From NCBI GenBank assembly GCA_963839995.1, contig CAWIXH010000006.1, forward strand, positions 1-64,000: DNA of 64,000 nt, in the 5' to 3' direction. The translations under genes were made by a program, and so were the position numbers. This stretch comes from CAWIUB01 sp963839995 (GTDB lineage Bacteria > Actinomycetota > Actinomycetes > Mycobacteriales > Jatrophihabitantaceae). The notes beneath the pieces were generated by a model. That model made no database searches. It was given only the letters and a program-made list of their open reading frames with translations, and was not told the DNA's origin. Below are positions 45,571 to 54,343 of the stretch, one piece after another (position 1 is the first letter of the stretch; every line of letters starts with the position of its first letter).

Positions 45571-46755
45571 ATGAGCTCGGAGTGGGGCCGCATCGACGCC
45601 GACGGCACGGTCTACGTGCGCGCAGACGGCGGCGAACGCGCGGTCGGTTCGTGGCAGGCAGGCGATGCCGCCGCGGGCCTTGCCTATTACGAACGGCGCT
45701 ACGCGGACCTGGCCACCGAGGTCACCCTGCTCGAGCAACGGCTGCAGTCCGGGGCGGCCGATCCGTCCGCGACTCGCACGCAGGCAACTGACCTGCAGGC
45801 CCAGCTTCCCACCGCCTCGGTGGTCGGCGATCTGGTGGCCCTCAGCACCCGCCTCGCAGCGCTCGTAGCCGCGGCGGAGGAGAAGATGGCCGCGCGCGCC
45901 GCTGCCCGCGAGCAGGCGCGAGCCGACGCGATCGCTGCCAAAGAGGCCCTCCTCCATGAGGCAGAGAAAATCGCCGAGGTGGCCAGCTCGTGGAAGGCAT
46001 CCGGCGACCGGCTGCGCGCCATTGTCGAGGAGTGGAAGCAGATCAAGGGCATCGATCGCAGGACCGACGATGCGTTGTGGAAGCGGTTCGCCGCGGCGCG
46101 GGACACGTTCGGCAAGCGGCGGGGGCAGCATTTCGCCCAGCTGGACGTCGAACACGCCACCGGCCGGGCCGCCAAGGAAAAGCTCGTCGAGCAGGCCGAA
46201 CAGCTCGCGCAATCCTCGGACTGGAAACAGACCGCCACCGCCATGCGCGAATTGATGGGCGAGTGGAAGGCCGCCCCCCGCGGCAGCCGCGACGTCGAGA
46301 ACGCGCTATGGGCGCGGTTTCGCGCCGCCCAGGACACCTTCTTCGCCCGGCGCAGCGAGGTATTCAGCGAGCGCGACGCCGAGCACACCGAGAACCTGCG
46401 CAAAAAGAACGAGCTGATCGGCCAGGCCGAGAAACTCGATCTGACCGACCCCGCGGCAGCGCAGGCCGCACTTCGCCGGCTGCAAGCCGGTTACCACGAG
46501 ATTGGGCATATTCCGCGCGACGCCGTGCGACGCACCGACGAGCGGATGCGGGCCGCAGAGCAGCGGGTGCGCGACGCGGTCGACGCGCAGTGGCGGCGGG
46601 CAAGCGCCGCGTCGAACCCGTTCCTGGCCCAACTTCGTGAGCGGCTGACCGAAGCCGAGGGCAAGCTGCAACGAGCCCGAGCCAGCGGCGACCCCGCCCG
46701 CATTGTCAAAGCCGAGGCCGAGGTGGCCGAACGTCGCGCGCTGATCCCCGACTGA
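45571..46755 (+). CDS. DUF349 coiled-coil protein
   Basis: 394 residues from ATG 45571. An N-terminal domain (EWGRIDADGTVYVR) is followed by three DUF349 repeats (WKQIKGIDRRTDDALWKRF; WKAAPRGSRDVENALWARF; IGHIPRDAVRRTDERM), long helices. Orthologous in position to Rv2731. Relatives bind RNA or ribosomes (an inference from the family). The 146-base gap before it carries a run of nine C at 45532-45540. Confidence 0.88.
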   Translation: MSSEWGRIDADGTVYVRADGGERAVGSWQAGDAAAGLAYYERRYADLATEVTLLEQRLQSGAADPSATRTQATDLQAQLPTASVVGDLVALSTRLAALVAAAEEKMAARAAAREQARADAIAAKEALLHEAEKIAEVASSWKASGDRLRAIVEEWKQIKGIDRRTDDALWKRFAAARDTFGKRRGQHFAQLDVEHATGRAAKEKLVEQAEQLAQSSDWKQTATAMRELMGEWKAAPRGSRDVENALWARFRAAQDTFFARRSEVFSERDAEHTENLRKKNELIGQAEKLDLTDPAAAQAALRRLQAGYHEIGHIPRDAVRRTDERMRAAEQRVRDAVDAQWRRASAASNPFLAQLRERLTEAEGKLQRARASGDPARIVKAEAEVAERRALIPD

Positions 46756-46762
46756 GGGACGG

Positions 46763-48196
46763 TCAGCCCGGAGCCGGTGGCCTCAGCGGGACGCGCGGCG
46801 TCGGCAGCCCCCGAGGGTTAGGCGGTGTCCGCTCCCCCGGCCAACGGCGGTACCTCGTGATACCGCCGTCCGCCAGCAGGTGATGTGGCGCCGCGTGGGA
46901 GATCGTCGCGGTCACCAGGTCCCCTGGCGCGACCTGTGCGCCGTGCGTGCAGATGTGCACCAGCCGTCCATCCCGGGCGCGACCGGAGACTCGGCCGGTA
47001 GAAACGTCCTTGCGTCCCTCGCCGGCGCTGACCAGTACCTCGACCTGGCGGCCGACGAGTTTCCGGCTCTCGGCCCAGGAAATCGCTTCCTGCTCGGCGA
47101 TCAGCCGGTCGTACCGCTCCTGCACGACGGACTTGGGTACCTGGCCGTCCATGTCCGCCGCCGGGGTTCCCGGCCGTCTCGAGTACTGGAAGGTGAACGC
47201 ACCGGCAAAGCGTGCCTCGCGCACCACGTGCAGGGTCTGCTCGAAGTCCTGCTCGGTCTCGCCGGGGAAGCCGACGATGATGTCCGTGGTGATCGCCGCG
47301 TCCGGCATGGCCGACCGGACCCGGTCGATGATGCCCAGGTAACGCGCCTGCCGGTAACTGCGTCGCATGGCCTTGAGGATCACGTCGGATCCGGACTGCA
47401 TCGGCATGTGCAGCTGCGGGCAGACGTGGGGTGTCTGCGCCATCGCGTCGATCACGTCGTCGGTGAAGTCGCGCGGGTGCGGGCTGGTGAAGCGCACGCG
47501 GTCCAGCCCGTCGATCTCGCCGCAGGCGCGCAGCAGCTTGCCGAACGCCAACCGGTCGCCGAACGAGCGTCCGTAGGAGTTCACGTTCTGCCCGAGCAGG
47601 GTGATCTCCACGACGCCGGATTGGACGAGCGCGCGGATCTCGCTTAGGACGCCCTCGGGCGGCCGATCTGTCTCGATGCCGCGCAGCCTCGGCACGATGC
47701 AGAAGGTGCACGTGTTGTCGCAGCCGACCGAGATCGACACCCAGGCGGAGTAGGGGGATTCCCGTCGGGTGGGCAGGTCGGACGGGAAATTCTGCAGCGC
47801 CTCGACGATCTCGACCTGGGCGTCGGCGTTGTGCCGCGCCCGTTCGAGCAGCACCGGCAGACTGGCCAGGTTGTGCGTGCCGAACACGACGTCGACCCAG
47901 GGGGCCTTCTCGACGATTCGGCCGCGGTCCTTCTGGGCCAAGCACCCGCCGACCGCGATCTGCATGCTGGGGGTGCGCTGTTTGGCCGGGTACAGCCGGC
48001 CCAGGTTGCCGTACAGCCGGTTGTCGGCGTTCTCACGCACCGCGCAGGTGTTGAACACGACCAGATCGACACCATCGACGTCGTTCGGGTCGGCCCGGAC
48101 GTACCCCGCGTCCTCCAGCAGCCCAGCGATCCGCTCCGAGTCGTGGACGTTCATCTGACACCCGTAGGTGCGGATGTCGTAGGTACGAGCGTTCAT
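46763..48196 (-). CDS. miaB: tRNA-2-methylthio-N6-dimethylallyladenosine synthase
   Basis: 477 residues from ATG 48196. Radical-SAM cluster C159, C163 and C166 (CDNTCTFC); second 4Fe-4S ligands C13, C51 and C85; C-terminal TRAM domain (LVGRQVEVLVSAGEG). It inserts the methylthio group on i6A37. The extra Pro-rich 30-residue tail is unusual. It follows rny by 76 bases on the same strand. Confidence 0.95.
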   Translation of the reverse strand: MNARTYDIRTYGCQMNVHDSERIAGLLEDAGYVRADPNDVDGVDLVVFNTCAVRENADNRLYGNLGRLYPAKQRTPSMQIAVGGCLAQKDRGRIVEKAPWVDVVFGTHNLASLPVLLERARHNADAQVEIVEALQNFPSDLPTRRESPYSAWVSISVGCDNTCTFCIVPRLRGIETDRPPEGVLSEIRALVQSGVVEITLLGQNVNSYGRSFGDRLAFGKLLRACGEIDGLDRVRFTSPHPRDFTDDVIDAMAQTPHVCPQLHMPMQSGSDVILKAMRRSYRQARYLGIIDRVRSAMPDAAITTDIIVGFPGETEQDFEQTLHVVREARFAGAFTFQYSRRPGTPAADMDGQVPKSVVQERYDRLIAEQEAISWAESRKLVGRQVEVLVSAGEGRKDVSTGRVSGRARDGRLVHICTHGAQVAPGDLVTATISHAAPHHLLADGGITRYRRWPGERTPPNPRGLPTPRVPLRPPAPG

Positions 48197-48272
48197 GACG
48201 CCGTCGAGCGTACGGCCCCGCACCGGATAGGCGAATGTCCATGCACCTCCCGGACGAAAGATTCCGGATCGG

Positions 48273-50024
48273 TCAATGCGCAATCTCGGTGGCCCGGGAC
48301 TCTCGCACCACGGTGACCCGGATCTGGCCGGGGTAGGTCAGCTCGTCCTCGATCTGCTTGGCGATCTCGCGGGCGATGACCTGCGCGGCGAGGTCGTCGA
48401 CCTCGGACGGCTGGACCATGACCCGCACCTCGCGGCCGGACTGCATCGCGAATACCTTCTCCACGCCGGTCTTGGCTGACGCGATCTCCTCGATACGGGC
48501 GAGCCGCTTGACGTAGGACTCGAGCGACTCTCGCCGCGCCCCGGGCCGGGCCGCGGAGCAGGTGTCGGCCGCCTGAGTGAGCACCGCCTCGATCGTGCGC
48601 GGCGCGACCTCGTTGTGGTGTGCCTCGACCGCGTGTGCCACGGCCTCGCTCTCGCCGTACTTGCGCAGCAGGTCGGCACCGATGATCGCGTGGCTGCCTT
48701 CGACCTCGTGGGTGAGCGCCTTGCCGATGTCGTGCAAGAACGCGCACCGCTTGATGAGGGTCGGTTCCAGGGCCAGTTCGGCCGCCATTATGCCGGCGAT
48801 GTGGGCGGTCTCGATCAGGTGGCCCAGTACGTTCTGGCCGTAGCTGGTGCGGTATTTCAGCCGGCCCAGGGTCGGCAGCAGGTGCTGGTCGACGTCCCCG
48901 ACGCCGACCTCGGCCAGCGCGTCGCGAGCCGCCCGCAGGCAGAGCTGCTCGACCTCGACTTTGCTCGCCTCATACGCCTCTTCGATGCGATGGGGGTGGA
49001 TGCGCCCGTCGAGGATCAGCTTCTCCAGGGTGAGCCGGCCCATCTCGCGGCGGACCGGATCGAAGCAGGAGAGCAACACCGCTTCAGGCGTGTCGTCGAT
49101 GATCACGTTCACGCCGGTCACGGACTCGAACGCCCGGATGTTGCGGCCTTCCCGGCCGATGATCCGGCCTTTCATTTCGTCACCGGGCAGCTGCAGGACA
49201 CTGACAACGGTTTCGGTGGTCTGCTCGCTGGCCACCCGTTGCACCGCCTCGACCACGATCGTGCGAGCCCGGTCGGTGCCTTCGGCGCGCGCCTCGTTTT
49301 CGATGGTGCGCACCAGTGCAGCGGCGTCCCGTCGGGCATTCGTCTCGACGCTGGCCATCAGCTCGGCCTTGGCCTGCCCAGCGGATAGCCCAGCGATGCG
49401 CTCCAGCTGGCGGGTGTGTTCGGTGCTGCGCGCGTCGAGTGCGCTGGCCCGTGCGGCCACCTCGGCCTCCAGCTTGTCGAGGTCGACTTGTCGTTCGCGC
49501 AGCTGCCGCAGGGCGGTGTCGAGCTCGGTCGCCTCCTGCTCCAGTCGGGAGGACTGTTGCTCGAGCCGGGTCTCGGTCTCGTCGAGCCGGCTTGCCTGCT
49601 GGGCGAGCTCGCGTTCGGTGACACGCAGGTTCTCGGTGAGTGCCGCGACCTCGGCGTCCGCGGCGCGGCTGGCCTCGGCGACGATCGCAGCCGCCTCCGC
49701 CTCGGCCTTGCGGTGAACGCCCTCCGCGGCGGCTGCGGCCGTGGCGGCATCAGAACGTGCCGCCCGGCGCAGTGCCTCGGACTCGGACTCGGCAGCCCGG
49801 CGGTTCGCGTCGGACTCGGTCTGCGCGAGCTGGCGGATCGACGCCGCCTCGGACTCGGCTACTCGCCTGGTCGACTCCGCGTAGTCATCCACCTCGCTGG
49901 CGGCGAGCGAAGCTGCCGCGTGCTGCGCCCCCGTCGGCTGACGGCCGCGTCTGCGGTAGGAGTCGACGAAGAACAACCCGATCAGGAAGAGGGCAGCTAC
50001 CGCTGCGTACAGGACACCGATCAT
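48273..50024 (-). CDS. rny: Ribonuclease Y
   Basis: 583 residues from ATG 50024. N-terminal membrane anchor (IGVLYAAVAALFLIGLFFV), coiled-coil of about 180 residues, KH domain (GRIIGREGRNIRAFE), HD domain with HDIGKA, and a C-terminal extension ending SRATEIAH. It initiates mRNA decay at the membrane. Located between recX and miaB, as in many actinobacteria. Confidence 0.95.
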   Translation of the reverse strand: MIGVLYAAVAALFLIGLFFVDSYRRRGRQPTGAQHAAASLAASEVDDYAESTRRVAESEAASIRQLAQTESDANRRAAESESEALRRAARSDAATAAAAAEGVHRKAEAEAAAIVAEASRAADAEVAALTENLRVTERELAQQASRLDETETRLEQQSSRLEQEATELDTALRQLRERQVDLDKLEAEVAARASALDARSTEHTRQLERIAGLSAGQAKAELMASVETNARRDAAALVRTIENEARAEGTDRARTIVVEAVQRVASEQTTETVVSVLQLPGDEMKGRIIGREGRNIRAFESVTGVNVIIDDTPEAVLLSCFDPVRREMGRLTLEKLILDGRIHPHRIEEAYEASKVEVEQLCLRAARDALAEVGVGDVDQHLLPTLGRLKYRTSYGQNVLGHLIETAHIAGIMAAELALEPTLIKRCAFLHDIGKALTHEVEGSHAIIGADLLRKYGESEAVAHAVEAHHNEVAPRTIEAVLTQAADTCSAARPGARRESLESYVKRLARIEEIASAKTGVEKVFAMQSGREVRVMVQPSEVDDLAAQVIAREIAKQIEDELTYPGQIRVTVVRESRATEIAH

Positions 50025-50324
50025 CACTGTCTCCTCTGCCCGTCGTGTCGCGCGGCACCAGGAGTACGCGAGTGAGAGTTCGGTCACCTCGCGCCGATCG
50101 TTCGCGTCACCTCCGCTGACGGAGGCAACCACCCGGTCGACGGTACGGACCGAACGTGACAAGTGTCCTTTCTGTGTGAATATCGACGATCGCTATATCC
50201 TCCTCCCCGAGGCCGAACGGGCGCTATTCGTCAGCTATCCGTCGGATCCGGCGGCGAGGCCAAGACGTGCTCCTGATCCCCTGAGGCTAGGAACGCGATC
50301 AGGGTTGGTCAAGTATGCGTGCCT
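50025..50324. promoter_or_regulatory. 300-base gap between recX and rny
   Basis: No supported gene. It holds the rny promoter (an AT-richer stretch GATATAGCGATCGTCGATAT reads toward rny near 50180-50199) and a short imperfect hairpin CCCTGA...TCAGGG near 50280, possibly the end of the recA-recX transcript. Confidence 0.4.
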
Positions 50325-50885
50325 TTACGTGTCGCTTTCCGCCCGGCCATCTCCCCTTGCCGGGTAACCGCGCCCGTCGCCCACTGTCTGCCGCATGACT
50401 CGCATGGCGAGGTCGGGCGAGTACCCGCGGCGGAGGAGCAGGCCGTAGACGCGCCGCCGTCGCACCTCCTGATCCACGGTGCCCAGCGAGCGGAGCTTGC
50501 GCTGCGCCAGCCGAACGGCGGCATCGACCTCGCTGTCGGGATCGATCTGATCGACCACGGCCTGCACGGTCTGCTCGTCAATGCCGCGCTGGCGAAGCTT
50601 GACGGCGACGACGCGCCTCGACAGGCCCCGTTCACGGTGCTGACTAAACGCGAACGACTTCGCGAAACGGGCGTCGTCGATCAGACCGACCTCGGCGAAC
50701 CTGCTCAGCACGGGGCCGGCCGCCTCGTCGGGCACGCCTCGGCTGGACAGCGCCGTGGCTAGCTCGCAGCGGGTCCGGGCCCGCTGGGTGAGCAGCCGTA
50801 GGCAGATGGTCCGGGCGACCGATTCAGGGTCGCCCGGGTCGCCCGGTTCGTCCTCAGGTGGAGCGGCCGGTCGCCGCGGGGCCAC
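50325..50885 (-). CDS. recX: RecA regulator RecX
   Basis: 186 residues from GTG 50885, 11 bases after recA, so co-transcribed. Three-helix repeats (ICLRLLTQRARTRCELATAL; GLIDDARFAKSFAFSQ; RRVVAVKLRQRGID). RecX binds RecA filaments and limits their activity. Complete. Confidence 0.92.
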   Translation of the reverse strand: MAPRRPAAPPEDEPGDPGDPESVARTICLRLLTQRARTRCELATALSSRGVPDEAAGPVLSRFAEVGLIDDARFAKSFAFSQHRERGLSRRVVAVKLRQRGIDEQTVQAVVDQIDPDSEVDAAVRLAQRKLRSLGTVDQEVRRRRVYGLLLRRGYSPDLAMRVMRQTVGDGRGYPARGDGRAESDT

Positions 50886-50896
50886 GTCCGCTCCGG

Positions 50897-53236
50897 TCAG
50901 AAATCGACCGGTACGGGCAGCGGCTCGATCGGGGCATTCTCGTCGACACGGGGGCCCACTCCGAGCTTCTCTTTGATCTTCTTCTCGATCTCGTCGGCCA
51001 GGTCAGGGTTGTCGCGCAGGAAGCTGCGCACATTTTCCTTGCCCTGCCCGAGCTGGTCGCCCTCGTAGGTGTACCAGGCGCCGGACTTCTTGATCAGGCC
51101 CTGCTCGACGCCGACGTCGATGAGCGACCCCTCGCGGCTGATGCCCTGCCCGTACACGATGTCGAACTCGGCCTGCTTGAACGGCGGCGCGACCTTGTTC
51201 TTGACCACTTTCACCCGGGTCCGGTTGCCCACCGCGTCGGTGCCGTCCTTGAGCGTCTCGATCCGGCGGACGTCCAGCCGCACCGAGGCGTAGAACTTCA
51301 GCGCTTTGCCCCCTGTGGTCGTTTCGGGCGATCCGAAAAGGACTCCGATCTTTTCGCGCAACTGGTTGATGAAGATCGCAGTGGTGCCGGAGTTGTTGAG
51401 CGCCCCGGTGATCTTGCGCAGCGCCTGGCTCATCAGCCGGGCCTGTAGCCCGACGTGGCTGTCGCCCATCTCGCCTTCGATCTCAGCGCGCGGCACCAAC
51501 GCAGCCACCGAGTCGACGACTATGACATCCAGCGCCCCGGAGCGGATGAGCATGTCCATGATCTCGAGCGCCTGCTCTCCCGTGTCGGGCTGGCTGACGA
51601 GCAGCGCATCGGTGTCGACGCCCAAGGCGCGTGCGTAGTCGGGGTCGAGGGCGTGCTCGGCATCGATGAACGCCGCGACGCCGCCCGCAGCCTGGGCGTT
51701 GGCCACCGCGTGCAGCGCCACCGTGGTGTTGTGCGACAAGATCCCGTTGGCCAAGAAGCTATGCGTCCGCGGAAGCATCAGGTCGAAGGTGGGTTGCAGC
51801 CCGCCATCGGCGATCTCGACGACCGGCTCGTAGGTCAGGCGGGCGTCCGCGAGAACTTCGAGGTGCGCGAGCAATGCCACGCCGCTCATGCTCAGGCGTG
51901 CTGATCTCTCACGCGCCCAGCCGATGATAGAGCGCAATCTGGTCCGCGAGCAGCCCAGGTCCAGATCCTTGCGGAACAGATCGCCCGCCATCCGGTCGAA
52001 CTCGCGGTCCCCCCCGATGTCGTCGCGTAGATCACGAATCAGGCCAGCCACGTGCGGAACGCTCTCGGCCTGGGGATCGCGCAGCGAACGACGGAAGGAT
52101 GCTTCGACCTGAGCTTGACGCCGCGGCGAGCGGAAGCCGATCTCCTCCATGAACCGATGCGCATGTGCAGGGTTGATCGTGACCGACCAATAGTTGCGCT
52201 GGTAGTCCTCGCGCCAACTCGCCCGCACCGACGACGGGATGTTCAGCCCCAGCAAGAGCAGTTGAACCTGCTCGGCGAGCCCGACACTGGCGGTCCCTAA
52301 TCCGACAGTCGAGCTAGTGTCAATCCAGCCGTCACCTTCGAACAGTGCAGACAGAAAGGCTCGCTGAGCCTTGTGCCCGCTGATTCGCACGCAATGCGGA
52401 ACAGACTTCTCGGCAGCATTCACATAGTCCAAGCCGTACTTATCGGCGACCTGCCGCCGGAACGCGACACCGGAGATGTCGTACTCCTGCCTGTTGTAGC
52501 AACGAACATCGACATCGAAAAGCTGCTGCGCGATCTTCACGTACTCGGCGGCGACGTCAGGATCGGTGTTGGTGAACCGAACTCGCTCGCGATAGGCGAG
52601 CGACCCTTCGGCGACTAGATAGCCGAGGAAGACTGCCTCGTCCTCAGTCAGACCGTCGCCACTCACGGCCTCAACCGCACCGAACGCGGCCGACACGATC
52701 GTGTCGCCCACCCGGAGGTCGCCGGCATTGCGCCAGACAACGAACCCTCGCTCGCTGACCACCCGTAACGGGTGGTTGTGGGTCGCCTCCACATGGCGCC
52801 CGGATCGCAGCGTGAGCCGCACCACCGGCTTGCTGTTGTTGTGGGTCAGCGCGCCGATCTGCTCCAGCCCGCCGCGTTCGTTGACAGCCCGCAGTTGTTG
52901 TTCGCGAACGTCGGTGACCCGGGACGTACAGGACGCCGGCTGCCCCGCGCGGGCGAAGAGCTCGGCAATGCTCTCCATCCCTCGGTCGGTCCAGACATAC
53001 GTGCCGGCGGTCAGGCATTTGCCACTGCTCTCCGGTCCGTATATCTCAACGACCCGGCCGCGCGGCAGTCCGCCGATGCCGAGCGCGACGTCGAGGGCGA
53101 TCGACCCGGTGGGGATCACCTCGATCGGGGTGGCGGCTCGCTCGCCGAGGCGCATCACCGAGCCCTTGCCGAACTGCTTCTCGATCTGTGTCACCGCGAC
53201 GTCGAGCGCCTTCTCGCGGTCGAATCCTGCTGGCAT
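50897..53236 (-). CDS. recA: Recombinase RecA with an intein in its P-loop
   Basis: 779 codons; 349 residues remain after splicing. ATG 53236 follows an AGGTGG site. RecA polymerises on ssDNA, drives strand exchange and activates LexA cleavage. A 430-residue intein (74-503) splits Walker A as GPESSGK|TT. After it come the Walker B VIVVDSVAAL and loop L2 INQLREKIGVLFGSPETTTG. The C-terminus is acidic. Upstream are a LexA box and a PafBC promoter. RecA is inactive until spliced, since ATP binding needs the joined GKTT. Confidence 0.97.
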   Translation of the reverse strand: MPAGFDREKALDVAVTQIEKQFGKGSVMRLGERAATPIEVIPTGSIALDVALGIGGLPRGRVVEIYGPESSGKCLTAGTYVWTDRGMESIAELFARAGQPASCTSRVTDVREQQLRAVNERGGLEQIGALTHNNSKPVVRLTLRSGRHVEATHNHPLRVVSERGFVVWRNAGDLRVGDTIVSAAFGAVEAVSGDGLTEDEAVFLGYLVAEGSLAYRERVRFTNTDPDVAAEYVKIAQQLFDVDVRCYNRQEYDISGVAFRRQVADKYGLDYVNAAEKSVPHCVRISGHKAQRAFLSALFEGDGWIDTSSTVGLGTASVGLAEQVQLLLLGLNIPSSVRASWREDYQRNYWSVTINPAHAHRFMEEIGFRSPRRQAQVEASFRRSLRDPQAESVPHVAGLIRDLRDDIGGDREFDRMAGDLFRKDLDLGCSRTRLRSIIGWARERSARLSMSGVALLAHLEVLADARLTYEPVVEIADGGLQPTFDLMLPRTHSFLANGILSHNTTVALHAVANAQAAGGVAAFIDAEHALDPDYARALGVDTDALLVSQPDTGEQALEIMDMLIRSGALDVIVVDSVAALVPRAEIEGEMGDSHVGLQARLMSQALRKITGALNNSGTTAIFINQLREKIGVLFGSPETTTGGKALKFYASVRLDVRRIETLKDGTDAVGNRTRVKVVKNKVAPPFKQAEFDIVYGQGISREGSLIDVGVEQGLIKKSGAWYTYEGDQLGQGKENVRSFLRDNPDLADEIEKKIKEKLGVGPRVDENAPIEPLPVPVDF
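51728..53017 (-). other. RecA intein (430 residues, LAGLIDADG)
   Basis: Begins C74 (CLTAGTYVWTDRG), ends GILSHN before T504. Block B THNHPLRV; dodecapeptides LGYLVAEGSL and LSALFEGDGWI. All canonical splicing residues (Cys1, THNH, HN|T) are present, so it should splice. Inserted inside the P-loop codons. Confidence 0.95.
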
Positions 53237-53287
53237 CGGGCCACCTTTCACATGAGTCCGCATAGGTCTTGGACGTTGTCGTGCGCG

Positions 53288-53310
53288 ACGCTAAGGCCGA
53301 CCACCGACAA
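53288..53310 (-). promoter_or_regulatory. PafBC (RecA-NDp) promoter of recA
   Basis: TTGTCGGTG (53302-53310), 8 bases, TAGCGT (53288-53293) on the minus strand: an exact match to TTGTCRGTG-N8-TANNNT. Transcription would begin about 45 bases before recA. Confidence 0.75.
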
Positions 53311-53332
53311 ATCCGGTGGCGCGAGGTGAAGT

Positions 53333-53359
53333 TGTGGACGAGCAAGCCCGTCGTCCACA
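53333..53359. promoter_or_regulatory. Inverted pair of DnaA-box-like motifs upstream of recA
   Basis: TGTGGACGA (53333-53341) and TCGTCCACA (53351-53359) form a perfect 9-bp inverted repeat. Each arm reads TCGTCCACA, one base from the actinobacterial DnaA box TTGTCCACA. It lies between the LexA box and the PafBC promoter. Confidence 0.45.
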
Positions 53360-53366
53360 GATTAGC

Positions 53367-53382
53367 CCGAACAATTGTTCGA
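53367..53382. promoter_or_regulatory. LexA (SOS) box upstream of recA
   Basis: On the minus strand TCGAAC-AATT-GTTCGG, 11 of 12 fixed positions of the SOS box, 131 bases before the recA start. Confidence 0.85.
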
Positions 53383-53426
53383 GGCCGGGGAATCGGGACG
53401 CGACACGCCGGGAAGCTCGGCGCGAG

Positions 53427-53618
53427 CTAGCGCAGTGGACCGGGAACCTCGAACTCCTGGCAGACGGCCCGCCAGACATCCTTGGCCTCGACGCCACGGG
53501 CGAGCGCCTCGTCGACCGTCGAGCCCAGCGCCGGCAGCCGGTAGTCAGCTGCCACGCTGCGCGCGTACGCCACACCGAAACGGCGCTCCATCCGGTTCCA
53601 GAAGTCCGTCAGCCGCAC
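53427..53618 (-). CDS. DUF3046 protein
   Basis: 63 residues: MRLTDFWNRMERRFGVAYA, then ARSVAADYRLPALG and a VWRAVCQEFEVP ending. Small, helical, cytoplasmic; always found just upstream of recA in actinobacteria. Unknown function. Normal length. Confidence 0.88.
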   Translation of the reverse strand: MRLTDFWNRMERRFGVAYARSVAADYRLPALGSTVDEALARGVEAKDVWRAVCQEFEVPGPLR

Positions 53619-53644
53619 GCCGTTCAGCGTAGGAGGATCGTGCG

Positions 53645-54256
53645 ATGACCGATCTCTGGTACGCGCTGCCCGTCCTGGCCGGCGAGAAGGTCCGGCTGGA
53701 ACCGCTCACGGTCGAGCACGCGCCCGGCTACCTGGCCGCGGCGGGCCCGGCCGAGCAGGCCGACGAGATATTCCGGTGGCTGTCGGTCTACCCGCCGGCG
53801 ACGCTCAGCGAGGCATGCGACCAGGTGCTCGCCGCCCTCGCGGCGCGGGCGAGGGGCGAGCGATTCGCCTACGCCCAGCTCGACGCCGCCACGGGTCAGT
53901 TCGCGGGCACGACCTCGCTCTACGAAGTGAACCCAGCGCTGCGCACGCTTGCGATCGGTCATACCTGGCTGGGGCAGCGCTGGTGGCGCACTGGGCACAA
54001 CACCGAAGCCAAGCTGCTGTTGCTTCGTCACGCGTTCGAGACGCTCGGGGCGGTTCGCGTCGTGTGGCACACCGACATCTACAACGTCCGCTCGCAAGCC
54101 GCGATCGAACGGCTCGAGGCGACGAAGGAAGGCGTCTTGCGCAAGCATCGCCTCCGTCGCGACGGCTCCTGGCGCGACACGGTGCAGTACGCGATGACCG
54201 ACGACAACTGGCCAGCCGCCCGCAAACGGCTTATCGCACGCCTCGACGCCGGTTAG
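53645..54256 (+). CDS. GNAT-family N-acetyltransferase
   Basis: 203 residues from ATG 53645. Acceptor segment VRLEPLTVEHAPGYLAAA and acetyl-CoA region (HTWLGQRWWRTGHNTEAKLL) with the RimJ-like NVRSQAAIERL ending. RimJ/RimL-type enzymes acetylate protein N-termini or small amines; the substrate is unknown. Divergent from DUF3046, upstream of lhr. Confidence 0.85.
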   Translation: MTDLWYALPVLAGEKVRLEPLTVEHAPGYLAAAGPAEQADEIFRWLSVYPPATLSEACDQVLAALAARARGERFAYAQLDAATGQFAGTTSLYEVNPALRTLAIGHTWLGQRWWRTGHNTEAKLLLLRHAFETLGAVRVVWHTDIYNVRSQAAIERLEATKEGVLRKHRLRRDGSWRDTVQYAMTDDNWPAARKRLIARLDAG

Positions 54257-54343
54257 CGCTGTGCCCATCTGATCCTCCGCGCCGTAGTTCGCCGGCCGCA
54301 CACTCGGCGGGTTCTGTCGGACCCGGCGCGCACACTAGACGAC

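Noticed and set aside
50176..50367. 63-codon plus-strand frame in the rny-recX gap
   Set aside because: No ribosome site; overlaps the recX end in antisense; composition not protein-like.
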